Under the pieces are notes generated by a model. It saw only the letters and a list, made by a program, of their open reading frames with translations. It had not been told where the DNA came from and searched no databases. A DNA stretch of 64,000 nucleotides, taken from the NCBI RefSeq assembly GCF_005860765.1, contig NZ_VCEI01000025.1, positions 806,001-870,000 on the forward strand. Direction: 5' to 3'. A program made the translations under genes and the position numbers. Below are positions 9,504-18,631 of the stretch, in pieces. Numbering within the stretch: the stretch's first letter is position 1; every line of letters begins with the position of its first letter. Source of the stretch: Dyadobacter sediminis (GTDB taxonomy: Bacteria > Bacteroidota > Bacteroidia > Cytophagales > Spirosomataceae).

Positions 9504-12500
9504 TTAGAATGAAACATTTAAGCCCACTGTAATCGTCCTCGGAATAGGGATGGCATTCACATCCACGCGCTCCGGGTCCGGCCCGGCAAATTCTCTGGAT
9601 TTGATCAGAAACAGGTTTTCAGCCATTACGTATACCCGCAGTCTCTGCAGTTTGATCTTCTCAATCGCTTTTGAACCGATCGCATAGCCAAGCTGTACGT
9701 TTCTGAGTTTGAAATAGGACGTATTTACATTGAAATAGTCAGAGGCGCGGGTTTCGTTATTGGCGTCGGAAAGCGAAAGGGCAGGGATTCGGGAACCCGA
9801 ATTTTGCGGTGTCCATGCATCAAACACGCCCGGTCCCGAGTTTTCACGGCCTCTTATAAAGTTGTTGTAAAATGTATATGCGTCAAATCCTGACCGGCCT
9901 GCAACGCCCGACCCAAATACGGACAAGTCAAAGTTTTTGTAAAATGCCTCAATTTTCAGGTTGTATTCAAAAGCAGGCAGCGTGGTTCCGAAAAATACGC
10001 GGTCGAGGTCATCAATTCGGCCGTCGCCGTTGCTGTCCACATAGCGGATGCGGCCGGGACCGGCCCCAACCTGCGTCGGAGCGGCATCCACTTCCTGCTG
10101 GTTCTGGAAAAGTCCGTCGGTTTTGTATCCAAACAGATCAAACTGGGAATGCCCGAGAATGGTCTGCGTCACATTGCCCGGGTAGGCTGCCCTTACTTCC
10201 TCCGGCAAAACGGTGATTTTGTCGCGGAAGCGGCTCATGCCGGCCATGACATTGTATGTGAAATCACCTTTTGGCCTGGCGTAATAACCTACCGAAAATT
10301 CGAAACCGTTGTTGGACTTCTGCGCCCCGTTCACCACTTTCAGCTGGCCTTCGCCTACGGCGGACGCAATCGGCGGCGTAATCAGGATATCGCTGGTCTT
10401 GCGGGTAAAATAGTCAAACGAACCCTGAATGCTTCCGTTAAAAAAGCCGAAATCCAGGCCGAAATTGGCTTCATCCGTTGTCTCCCATTTCAGATTCGGG
10501 TTGGCTCCCTGAATGGAGACGATGCCCGAAGGAAGATTGCCCGTATTGGCACCGTTCAGGTCATAGGCTGTTCCGATATTGTAAAACTGATCGAAGAAAC
10601 TGTTGTGGCCGTCCGGAAATTGGGAACGTCTGGATCCATAGCGGGTATCAAAAAGACCAAATCTTGCCAGATCGCCAATTTCCTGGTTTCCTACACGGCC
10701 CACACCGGCACGAAGTTTCAGGCTGCTTACCGATTTGAGATCCTGCATAAAAGCTTCCCGGTCTATACGCCATCCCACCGAAGCAGCCGGAAATATCCCA
10801 TAAGCGTTTTCTTTGCCGAAACGCGATGAACCGTCGCGCCGGATGGTAACCGCCGCCAGGTACCGGTCCGAAAAACCGTAATCGATCCGGGCGAATTGTG
10901 AAAGCAGCCTGCTTCCCGAGCCGGTTCCGGTGATGTTTGCATTTCCTGTTCCTGCATTCAGTACAAAGTAATCTTCAGTCTGCTGCGCAAACCCTTCCTT
11001 ACGTGCAATTTCAAAGTTCAGGTCATTTTTAATGGCTTCAATGCCGCCCAGCAGTTTGAAATGATGTTCGCCCAGATCAAAGTTGTACCGGACCGTATTG
11101 GACCAGGTTGCACTCAGATAGCGGTTCTGGTCAATGGTCAGGCTGTTGTTCGAACGTCCGAATGAGCCTTCTTCAAAGGATTGTTCGATGTTTTTGAAAT
11201 AATAACCGGCATTGTCCATGCCCAGGCTTGTACGCAGGAAAAGGTTTTTGACGGGTTCAATCTCGGCAAATACATTTCCGAACAAAGTCAGTCGGTGCGT
11301 GTTGTCCCATTTGTTTATTTCCTGCATGTGCAAAGGATTGTTCCGGTCCGAATAACCCGAGCCGATGCCGCCGCCCCAGCTGCCGTCTTTGGCATAAACC
11401 GGGATGGTAGGAGCGAGGGTAACGGCCAGTCCGGTAGTGGCCGCGCCGCCGATGTCCGTGGATGCCAGCGTTTCATTGGAAGATGCGACCTGCATATTCG
11501 CCCCGATTTTAAGTTTGCCGTTGAACGCGCTCGTAAGGGCATTGATACGGCCGCTCAGCTTGTCATAATCGGTGTACCGGAGCATACCGGTGTTTTTGTA
11601 GTATCCCAGATTGATCTGCAGAGAAGAAGTTTTAGTGCCTCCCGAAATCGTCAGTTCATTGTTGGTGACAATGCCGGTCTTGTAAAGTTCCTTTTGCCAG
11701 TCGGTGTTGCCGGCGGGCATATTGGCATTGCCTCCCACCAGGGGCTGCACGGTAACGCCGTTCAGTACCGGATTGGCAAAATCCTTGTTCCAGTCAAACT
11801 GATAAAGTGCGCCATAGCCGTCCTCAGGGTTTACGCCGTCGTTTACAGAAGCCTGCCAGAGTGCGCGTCCGCGGTCTACGGCATTCAGCATTTTAAACCT
11901 TGCATACTTTTCCGACTGGGCCGAAACACTGGTGTTGAAGTCGATGGTGATTTTTCCGTCCGCATTGGCTCCGTTTTTGGTCGTGACGATGATGACGCCG
12001 TTGGAAGCTCTGGAACCGTAAATGGAAGAAGCCGATGCATCTTTCAGCACCTGCACGGATTCAATCGAGTTGGGGTTCAGGCTCTGGAAAACTTCCGGAC
12101 GCTTGGTAGGAATGCCGTCGATGATGTAGAGCGGATCGGTGTTGCCGAGCGTATTCGCGCCACGGATCAGGATGCGGGAATTGGCTCCGCTGGGTGTTCC
12201 TGTTTTTTCAATGTAAAGACCGGGAACACGGCCCTGCAGCGCCTGCATCGGGTTTCCTGAGCTGATATTTTTCAACGGTGCCATATCCACAATGGCAATG
12301 GCGCCGGTAAGATCTTCCCTTTTGGAGCTTGTATAACCGACTACAACGACTTCGTTCAGGTTTTTCTGGTCATATTCCAGCGTAACGTCCACAGTTGACT
12401 GGTTACCGACCGGCAATTCTTTGGCAACCATTCCCACGGATGAAAAAACCAGCGTGGCAGCAGGGTTTACCGAAATCGAGTACTTTCCTGCCGCATCGCT

Positions 12501-12659
12501 CACTGCGCCGTTCGTTGTCCCTTTTTCAAGGATGCTCACGCCGGGAAGGATTTCTCCGTCCGTTGCCTTTATCGTTCCGGAAACCGGCACGTTCTGTGCC
12601 CATGCCAGCTGCATACTGCACAGGATGGCCAAGGCCATAGTTAGTAATCTTTTGTTCAT
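9504..12659 (-). CDS. SusC/RagA family TonB-dependent outer-membrane transporter (fructan locus)
   Basis: I place the start at the ATG at 12659, where MNKRLLTMALAILCSMQLAW gives a signal peptide cut after AWA (residue 21). An earlier ATG at 12746 lies inside the fructokinase gene. The 1051-residue protein has a carboxypeptidase-regulatory-like domain (about 24-105), a TonB-dependent plug (VVVVGYTSSKREDLTGAI, the Gly/Ser-rich SIYGSRASNGVIIVTTK motif) and a 22-strand-type barrel ending in ITVGLNVSF. It imports oligosaccharides handed over by SusD, powered by TonB. The gap to fructokinase is 4 bp and to susD 19 bp, so translation is likely coupled. Confidence 0.94.
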   Translation of the reverse strand: MNKRLLTMALAILCSMQLAWAQNVPVSGTIKATDGEILPGVSILEKGTTNGAVSDAAGKYSISVNPAATLVFSSVGMVAKELPVGNQSTVDVTLEYDQKNLNEVVVVGYTSSKREDLTGAIAIVDMAPLKNISSGNPMQALQGRVPGLYIEKTGTPSGANSRILIRGANTLGNTDPLYIIDGIPTKRPEVFQSLNPNSIESVQVLKDASASSIYGSRASNGVIIVTTKNGANADGKITIDFNTSVSAQSEKYARFKMLNAVDRGRALWQASVNDGVNPEDGYGALYQFDWNKDFANPVLNGVTVQPLVGGNANMPAGNTDWQKELYKTGIVTNNELTISGGTKTSSLQINLGYYKNTGMLRYTDYDKLSGRINALTSAFNGKLKIGANMQVASSNETLASTDIGGAATTGLAVTLAPTIPVYAKDGSWGGGIGSGYSDRNNPLHMQEINKWDNTHRLTLFGNVFAEIEPVKNLFLRTSLGMDNAGYYFKNIEQSFEEGSFGRSNNSLTIDQNRYLSATWSNTVRYNFDLGEHHFKLLGGIEAIKNDLNFEIARKEGFAQQTEDYFVLNAGTGNANITGTGSGSRLLSQFARIDYGFSDRYLAAVTIRRDGSSRFGKENAYGIFPAASVGWRIDREAFMQDLKSVSSLKLRAGVGRVGNQEIGDLARFGLFDTRYGSRRSQFPDGHNSFFDQFYNIGTAYDLNGANTGNLPSGIVSIQGANPNLKWETTDEANFGLDFGFFNGSIQGSFDYFTRKTSDILITPPIASAVGEGQLKVVNGAQKSNNGFEFSVGYYARPKGDFTYNVMAGMSRFRDKITVLPEEVRAAYPGNVTQTILGHSQFDLFGYKTDGLFQNQQEVDAAPTQVGAGPGRIRYVDSNGDGRIDDLDRVFFGTTLPAFEYNLKIEAFYKNFDLSVFGSGVAGRSGFDAYTFYNNFIRGRENSGPGVFDAWTPQNSGSRIPALSLSDANNETRASDYFNVNTSYFKLRNVQLGYAIGSKAIEKIKLQRLRVYVMAENLFLIKSREFAGPDPERVDVNAIPIPRTITVGLNVSF

Positions 12660-12663
12660 GGAA

Positions 12664-13551
12664 TTACTGGTTAATGTTAAGGAATTGATCAAGTTCCGCT
12701 TCGGAGATTTCGGGTGTGGCTCCGCGATGCGAGGCAACCAGTGCACCTACGGCACAGGCTTTCCGGAGTGCGGCAGACACGGGTGAGCCGGAAATATATT
12801 CTTTAAGGAACATGGCAAGAAAAGAATCTCCGCTGCCGATGGTGTCCTGAACTTCCACTTTGTATCCTTTCTGCGTATGAAACCCGTCAGCGGAAAGAAC
12901 CATGGCGCCATCGGCTCCGAGCGTTACACAAACCAGTTTCAGGTTAAAGCGCTCGTACAGAAATTTCATGCGGGTTTCCACGTCGGGCTGTATGCCGAAC
13001 CAGTCGCATACGGTACCCAGTTCATGCTCGTTGACTTTTACGATATCGGCTTGCTGCAGCAGGTGTTCCGCCGTTGTCCTGTCCAGATGCGGAGGACGGA
13101 TATTTACATCAAATACTTTCAGTTTTGCCTCTTTAAGCAGTTCAAAAAGCGTATCGCGCGATTGCTGGCTGCGTACCGAAAGTGTGCCGTACACGAACAC
13201 ATCCGAATTTTTTACCAGTTGCCTGTTTTCAGGTGTTGCCTGGATGTAATCCCATGCTACGGGCTGCACAATTTTGTAAGTGACTTCGGTTTTGTCGCTC
13301 AGGTTTACTTTGACAATGCCGGTAAGATGCGTGGTGCCGGTCTGGATAAAGTCTGTATTGAGTTTCTGTTTTTCAAGGTATTGCATCAGCTCGGCGCCCA
13401 GATCGTCGTCACCCGCCCGGCTGATAAAGGCAGGGTCCAGACCAAAGTTTTTAAGATGGATGGCTACATTCATGGGGGCGCCGCCGGGCTGCTTTCCGGA
13501 AGGCAGCATGTCCCAGAGCATCTCCCCGAAAACGGTAATTGCAGGTTTCAT
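12664..13551 (-). CDS. PfkB-family carbohydrate kinase, probable fructokinase
   Basis: This 295-residue cytoplasmic kinase has both PfkB signatures. The first is around PGGAPMNVAIHLKNFG (residues 22-37), which positions the sugar. The second is DTIGSGDSFLA (236-246), where Asp242 is the catalytic base; the usual first position Ala of the G-A-G-D motif is Ser here. It should phosphorylate fructose released from imported oligofructans, using ATP. It sits between the MFS porter (13 bp upstream) and susC (4 bp downstream), which supports fructose over ribose or other PfkB substrates. Confidence 0.88.
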   Translation of the reverse strand: MKPAITVFGEMLWDMLPSGKQPGGAPMNVAIHLKNFGLDPAFISRAGDDDLGAELMQYLEKQKLNTDFIQTGTTHLTGIVKVNLSDKTEVTYKIVQPVAWDYIQATPENRQLVKNSDVFVYGTLSVRSQQSRDTLFELLKEAKLKVFDVNIRPPHLDRTTAEHLLQQADIVKVNEHELGTVCDWFGIQPDVETRMKFLYERFNLKLVCVTLGADGAMVLSADGFHTQKGYKVEVQDTIGSGDSFLAMFLKEYISGSPVSAALRKACAVGALVASHRGATPEISEAELDQFLNINQ

Positions 13552-13564
13552 ATAGTTGGTGAGT

Positions 13565-14887
13565 TTAATGCAGGATGATTGTTTTGTCCGTGTGTTCCAG
13601 CGAGGTTCCTTTGGTTTCAGGCATGATGCGCCATACGAAAATGAGCTGCAGAACCATCATGATGGCGAAAAATGAAAAGGTGATCCCTCCGCCGAGGTAC
13701 TCCGCAATGATGGGAAAGGAGAATGCAATCACTGCGGCCATGAACCAGTGCGTAAAGCTGCCGAGTGCCTGTCCGCTGGCCCGTACTTCATTCGGGAAAA
13801 TTTCAGAAATAAAAACCCAGATTACAGCACCCTGCGAGAAGGCAAAAAAGGCGATGTAGACAAACAGGAAAACAGGGACGCCTGTAAAATCCTGTATAAA
13901 AAAGGCCCTTGCAACCAGTCCCAGCGTGATGATGACGCCCACCGAACCGATGGCCATGAGTGTACGCCGGCCAAACCGGTCAATGAAATTGATGGCCAGC
14001 AATGTAAAGGCAAAGTTGACAAACCCAATACCGGCAGAAGACAGGAATGCCGCTTTTGCGCCCAGGCCGGTCATTTCAAAAATACGCGGACTGTAATAAA
14101 TAATGGCATTGATCCCCGAAACCTGATTGAAAACGGCAAACAGAACGGCAAGCATGACGGGCGTCTTGTACTGGGCCGAAAAAAGTCTGGCAGTTGGCTT
14201 GTCCTTGGTTTCCTCGTTTGCTTGCAGGATAGCAAACAAAGTTTCTTCGCTGCTGCCGGCATCAATGATGTCGAGAATTTCTTTTGCCTGCTGTACGGCA
14301 CCTTTCTTCATAATGAGCCAGCGGGGACTTTCAGGGACGTACAGGATGGCAAGCAGAAAAATCAGGGAAGGCAGCGCCTGCACGCCCAGCATCCAGCGCC
14401 AGGCATTTTCACCCAGATCCTGCATGAAATAATTGGAGAAGTAGGCGATGAGTATGCCGAAAACGACATTGAACTGAAAAAGCCCGACCATTTTTCCGCG
14501 TGACCGTGCAGGAGAAATTTCGGAGATATACATCGGTGCGGCAACGGAAGAAGCGCCAACGCCCAACCCGCCCAGGAATCGGAAAAATATGAAAACGTAC
14601 CAGTCAGTTGCGAGTGCGGAACCAAGCGAAGAAACCAGATACAGAACGGCAATCCAGAACAAAGTAGTTTTTCTTCCAAGCCTGTCTGTAGGAATGCCGC
14701 CCAGCATGGCACCCAGTACGGTCCCTATCAGGGCAATGGAAACAGTGAAACCATGTTCGACCGCCGACAAATCCCATAGATGCTGAATGGCCTTTTCCGC
14801 ACCCGAAATAACGGCCGTGTCGAATCCGAAGAGAAACCCGCCCAGGGCAACGACAATCGACCAAACTAATACTTTGCTGTTCTTCAT
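13565..14887 (-). CDS. MFS sugar porter (sugar:H+ symporter family)
   Basis: The 440-residue, 12-helix protein carries the sugar-porter signatures: GGFLFGFDTAVISGA in helix 1, DRLGRKTTLF in loop 2-3, PESPRWLIMKK before the central loop, DRFGRRTLM in loop 8-9, and PETKGTSLEH at the end. It would carry fructose or small oligosaccharides across the inner membrane. As first gene of the minus-strand operon (porter, kinase, susC, susD, GH32) it has a candidate promoter just upstream. Substrate is inferred from the operon. Confidence 0.92.
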   Translation of the reverse strand: MKNSKVLVWSIVVALGGFLFGFDTAVISGAEKAIQHLWDLSAVEHGFTVSIALIGTVLGAMLGGIPTDRLGRKTTLFWIAVLYLVSSLGSALATDWYVFIFFRFLGGLGVGASSVAAPMYISEISPARSRGKMVGLFQFNVVFGILIAYFSNYFMQDLGENAWRWMLGVQALPSLIFLLAILYVPESPRWLIMKKGAVQQAKEILDIIDAGSSEETLFAILQANEETKDKPTARLFSAQYKTPVMLAVLFAVFNQVSGINAIIYYSPRIFEMTGLGAKAAFLSSAGIGFVNFAFTLLAINFIDRFGRRTLMAIGSVGVIITLGLVARAFFIQDFTGVPVFLFVYIAFFAFSQGAVIWVFISEIFPNEVRASGQALGSFTHWFMAAVIAFSFPIIAEYLGGGITFSFFAIMMVLQLIFVWRIMPETKGTSLEHTDKTIILH

Positions 14888-14907
14888 GAATAGTTCTGAT
14901 TTTTTGT

Positions 14908-14915
14908 CAAAACTA
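14908..14915 (-). promoter_or_regulatory. Candidate -7 element of the fructan operon
   Basis: The minus strand reads TAGTTTTG, matching the Bacteroidota -7 consensus TAnnTTTG, 20 bases before the MFS porter start. No good TTTG -33 box is seen at 19-21 bp, as would suit an activator-dependent promoter. Confidence 0.4.
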
Positions 14916-14965
14916 CCGCCATGAGGTGCCCGGAATAACTAAATAATATCTCAAAAAAGTTAAAC

Positions 14966-15065
14966 TTTGATACAGCCGGTTTTTGATGTAATAGTTAGTT
15001 GATAATCAATAGGTTAATTCATAATTTAAAATTTGTTACATCCGTATACTTTCAATTTTGATACA
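14966..15065. promoter_or_regulatory. Candidate HTCS operator: TTTGATACA direct repeats
   Basis: TTTGATACA occurs at 14966-14974 and again at 15057-15065, with related TTTGATGTA near 14982 and TTTGTTACA near 15032. They lie in the AT-rich gap between the HTCS and the operon it should control. No protein-binding data can be inferred beyond position and repetition. Confidence 0.3.
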
Positions 15066-15149
15066 ACTTGTTTAAAAAATGTTGCAAGATTACAGACCTG
15101 CACGGATGTCAATGGTACTATTCTCGGAATATTTTAAATAAAAACCCGC

Positions 15150-17891
15150 CTACTTTTGATTCTTATATTCCATCGGCGTCTGCTTGTATTTTCCTTTAAA
15201 AGCAGTTGAAAAGTAGGTCGGAGAAGAAAATCCAACCTTGTATGCGACATCGGCCACGGTGAAGTCATCACGCCTCAGTAAAAACCGGGCCTTGTTGAGC
15301 CTTAGCTGCTGAATGTATTCGTTCACGCTCATGCCCAGCAGTGCTTTTACCTTTCTGTAAAGCTGCACCCGCGACAATCCCAGTTCTTTCCCGATTTCTT
15401 CCACACTCAGTTCGGAATTGTCGTAATGCTCCTCAATATAGGCTGTGAACTGCGTAAGGAATTTCTTGTCCAGTTTATTGGGATTTGTTCCCGATGAAAT
15501 CTCGATCGGCAGTTCGCTCGTATAATGTTCCCGGAGCAGCGCCCTGTTTTTGAGCAGCGTTCTGATCATTTCCTGTACGTATTGCAGATTGAACGGTTTG
15601 GTGATGTAAGCGTCCACGCCTGTCTGGATTCCTTCGATCTGCTGTTCGGTTGTGGTTCGGGCGGTAAGTAAAATAACGGGAATGTGCGAAGTCCTGAAAT
15701 CCGTTTTGAGAATGGAAGTAACATGAAGGCCGTTTTTTTTGGGCAGCATCACATCGCATATGATTAGGTCCGGAATGTGCTCGAATGCCAGGCGCAATCC
15801 TGCTTCGCCGTCCTTGGCCACAACGATCTGATAGCCGGTCTGTAACTTTTGTTCCAGCAGGCGGACCAGATCATCATTGTCTTCAATAATCAGTACCGAC
15901 TGCTCGTGGTTTGAAACCTTGTTTGCATCCGTGGCCAGTGTTTGCAAGGTGTCTTCACCGGGTTCAAAATCCTGGGTCATTGTAAAATCTTCTGCCAGAT
16001 CGTTATGCAGTTCCTCCGGCTGAAAATGGGTGTTTCCCAGCGGCAGTTCGATTGTAAATGCCGTTTCCTTGTTAGGCTGGCTGCGGACGGAAATAGTGCC
16101 TTTGTGCAGGGCGATCAACTCTTTGGAAAGTGCCAGACCAAGCCCGCTGCCCAGTGTTTTGTAGCTGCTTTCAGCCTGGTAAAATACTTCAAAAACATGC
16201 GCTACTTCTGCTTCCGTCATGCCGATTCCATTGTCTTCCACCGTCATCTGCACATGGCCGTTATCCAGTGTTCTGATGTAAAGATAAACGCGTCCCTTGT
16301 CCGGAGTGAATTTAAAGGCATTGGAAAGCAAGTTGAAAATCACTTTGTCCAGCATCGTGGCATCAAACCAGACCATAACTTCGGCTTCTGCTGCGATCAG
16401 CTGAAAATCAATCCTGTGCTTGGAAGCAATCCGTTCAAACGCCGCCATGATTTCCTTTGCAAATGCCACCAGATTGTGTTCGCCGGCCCGTACCTGCATG
16501 CCGTGACTTCCCAGTTTCCGGAAATCCATGAGCTGGCTCACCAGCCGGAGCAGCCTCAATGTGTTTTTCTTGATCATGGAAAGCTCCTGCTTTATCAGCG
16601 GGTCCCGGATTTTTTCACTGGCCAGCACGTCTTCAACCGGCGCAAGGATGAGCGTGAGCGGGGTCCGGAACTCGTGGGAAATGTTGGTAAAGAATTTCAG
16701 CTTGGCCTCGTTTTCTATTTCGGCACTTTGCGCAAGTTGCTCAATCTGGCTTTTCTGATCCGATATTTCATGGTTTTGCATTTCCAGCCGTTCGTTGATT
16801 TTCCGGTTTTCCCGCAGCGAATAAAAGGAGATGGCTCCGAAGATCAGCGCAAGGGCAAGTGTAATGGAAACCGTGTAAATGACAATGCTCTGATTCTCCG
16901 AAATCGCACGCTGTTCTTCAATTTTCTTCTGGCGGCGTTCAATATCCTGTTGCTGGGCCACCAGTTTCTCACTCTGCAGTTTCATGATCCTGACATTGGT
17001 AGAATCAATCATGGTGATCTGAAGCCGGTTTTCTCTTTTAAATGGTTGTTTCTGTAAAATGGAAATAGCCGTTCGTATGGCTTCTTCGCCCCCGGTGGGA
17101 TATAAAATCGTGGCATTCAGAACGCCTTTGTCAACCAGATCAATTCCGCCATTCGGGCCGGTAAGCCCGTCTACGCCGATCAGCCGGATCTTTTGTTCAA
17201 GACCCAGATTTTTACAAACCTGGAATGCTGCAAGTGCACGGCGGTCATTCTGGCAAAAGATGACGTCAATGTCCGAGTGGGTTTTCAGGAGTTTGGTCAG
17301 CGGTGCTTCAAAGGAGTATTTATCCCAGTCACCGTCCAGTTTTGCAACCAGTTCAATGCCGGGAAAATGTTTAACCGTTTCCATAAAACCCTTGTGACGG
17401 TCTATATCCGCCGAAGAGCCGGGCTTTTCACTGATTTCAATTACTTTCCCGCCTCCTTTCAGAAGCGTATTGGTGTAAGCTCCGGCAATCTGGCCCACTT
17501 CGACATTGTCGGCCCCGACATAGGCAGTATACTGGTCAGAATTGGTACGGCGGTCCAGAATAATGACCGGAATGCCGTTCTGATATGCTTTTTCTGCAAT
17601 GGGTGTGATCGGCTCGGCTTCATTGGGCGATATGATGAGCAGATCAATATGCTGGTTGATCAGTTCCCGGATCTGCGTAATCTGCCTGTCGCTCTGGCCT
17701 CCTGCATCTTTCATGACAAAGCTGATCTCGGGATGGAATGACAGCTCACGGTACATACTTTCCTGCATCGTTTTACGCCAGTTGTCGGCACCGGTGCATT
17801 GTGAAAAGGCGATGCTGAACTGTTTAGATTCTTTCCTGGCGCAGGCCGTCAGGACGAGGCTGAGTAGAACGATTAATTTAAAGTATTTCAA
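15150..17891 (-). CDS. Hybrid two-component system regulator (HTCS) with periplasmic sugar-binding domain
   Basis: This 913-residue protein joins a whole two-component pathway. Residues 1-17 form a lipobox-like signal (VLTAC, Cys17). Residues 25-310 are a periplasmic ribose-binding-type domain (VIILDRRTN, YVGADNVEVGQIAG, GVDGLTGPNGG). A transmembrane helix lies at 336-358. The kinase follows, with ISHEFRTP (His406) and the ATPase boxes N-L-L-S-N-A-F-K and GSGLGLALSKE. A receiver lies at 664-780 (Asp713, Lys765), and an AraC-type HTH at about 808-910. The architecture is that of the Bacteroides thetaiotaomicron fructan regulator BT1754, which senses fructose. It should activate the adjacent operon. 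A lipidated N-terminus would be unusual for a kinase. Confidence 0.95.
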   Translation of the reverse strand: MKYFKLIVLLSLVLTACARKESKQFSIAFSQCTGADNWRKTMQESMYRELSFHPEISFVMKDAGGQSDRQITQIRELINQHIDLLIISPNEAEPITPIAEKAYQNGIPVIILDRRTNSDQYTAYVGADNVEVGQIAGAYTNTLLKGGGKVIEISEKPGSSADIDRHKGFMETVKHFPGIELVAKLDGDWDKYSFEAPLTKLLKTHSDIDVIFCQNDRRALAAFQVCKNLGLEQKIRLIGVDGLTGPNGGIDLVDKGVLNATILYPTGGEEAIRTAISILQKQPFKRENRLQITMIDSTNVRIMKLQSEKLVAQQQDIERRQKKIEEQRAISENQSIVIYTVSITLALALIFGAISFYSLRENRKINERLEMQNHEISDQKSQIEQLAQSAEIENEAKLKFFTNISHEFRTPLTLILAPVEDVLASEKIRDPLIKQELSMIKKNTLRLLRLVSQLMDFRKLGSHGMQVRAGEHNLVAFAKEIMAAFERIASKHRIDFQLIAAEAEVMVWFDATMLDKVIFNLLSNAFKFTPDKGRVYLYIRTLDNGHVQMTVEDNGIGMTEAEVAHVFEVFYQAESSYKTLGSGLGLALSKELIALHKGTISVRSQPNKETAFTIELPLGNTHFQPEELHNDLAEDFTMTQDFEPGEDTLQTLATDANKVSNHEQSVLIIEDNDDLVRLLEQKLQTGYQIVVAKDGEAGLRLAFEHIPDLIICDVMLPKKNGLHVTSILKTDFRTSHIPVILLTARTTTEQQIEGIQTGVDAYITKPFNLQYVQEMIRTLLKNRALLREHYTSELPIEISSGTNPNKLDKKFLTQFTAYIEEHYDNSELSVEEIGKELGLSRVQLYRKVKALLGMSVNEYIQQLRLNKARFLLRRDDFTVADVAYKVGFSSPTYFSTAFKGKYKQTPMEYKNQK

Positions 17892-17927
17892 CTATTTATT
17901 GTATTTATATGGGTATTCCGTCTTGTT

Positions 17928-17935
17928 CAAATGTA
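17928..17935 (-). promoter_or_regulatory. Candidate -7 element for the HTCS gene
   Basis: The minus strand reads TACATTTG, a full match to TAnnTTTG, 36 bases before the HTCS start codon. The -33 region is only weakly matched. Confidence 0.4.
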
Positions 17936-18163
17936 TCACAAATAGCATTGAAAAAAAACATCATTTTAGACGCGGCGGTCGAAAGTGTCTTAGAAGGTGT
18001 GTCAGGAGAATTGAAATATGCTTTATTGACTGATCGTTCCTCTTTCTATTAACATGGAAGCTTGCAGAAGTAGCTGATCTATTTCCTTTAAAGGTATGTA
18101 TTCATTGATCTTGCAACAATTGCGGCGATCAAGGTTAATAAAGGGCGGTTTTTTTTAATGTAA

Positions 18164-18427
18164 GTTCCAGACGTTGTCGGAATATGCTTTGTATATCTAT
18201 TTCAATTTATAAATCCAGAACGTAGATGCAGTCTTGATTTAATTATCTTTTTATTTCTTTCCGTACCAAATCTGTTAGATAGAACAAATGAAAGAGGCGG
18301 ATTGATCAGTTTAGAACAAAATTCAATTAAAGATGCATTACGACAAGGAGACAGAACTTGCCTGCAATTTGTTTTAGATCATTGTGCAGCTACCATCTGC
18401 ATTACAGAACTAGAATATTACCGTTAA
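18164..18427 (+). pseudogene. Possible remnant of a reading frame, unrecognised
   Basis: Eighty-seven codons are open without any ATG. The last 41, from a TTG at 18302 preceded by AGAGG, have a protein-like composition (ISLEQNSIKDALRQGDRTCL and onward, ending ITELEYYR). It may be a decayed C-terminus inside the AT-rich insert or a very short TTG-started gene. I do not recognise the family and chance is not excluded. Confidence 0.25.
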
Positions 18428-18631
18428 ATAAATATACTCTATACCGTTAGTTAATTAACGAACCTCAGTCTGATTATTTCCGATGTACTTTGACTGTCAA
18501 TAATGTCCAAGGTTAAAATATTGTACAACTTAGAATACTGGTTGTTATTGATTATTCAACCTTGCTTTGATGATTTCGCTTGACTGTAAGGGCGAATATC
18601 TTCATTAATAGCATTATCTAATACAAAGTCT

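Larger units (their letters stand above)
17892..18631. other. AT-rich intergenic stretch with decayed coding traces
   Basis: This 740-bp stretch is clearly more AT-rich than the fructan genes. The HTCS promoter candidate lies at its left end. A frame without ATG is open from 18164 to a TAA at 18427 and reads like the end of a protein, but no family is recognised. I see no RNA gene or terminator. Confidence 0.5.

Noticed and set aside
11181..12260. 359-codon plus-strand frame antisense to susC
   Set aside because: It is a shadow of a GC-rich coding strand; the minus-strand SusC frame has clear domains. The same applies to the 371-codon frame at 15942-17057, the 226-codon frame at 10149-10829 and the minus frame at 21332-22135.
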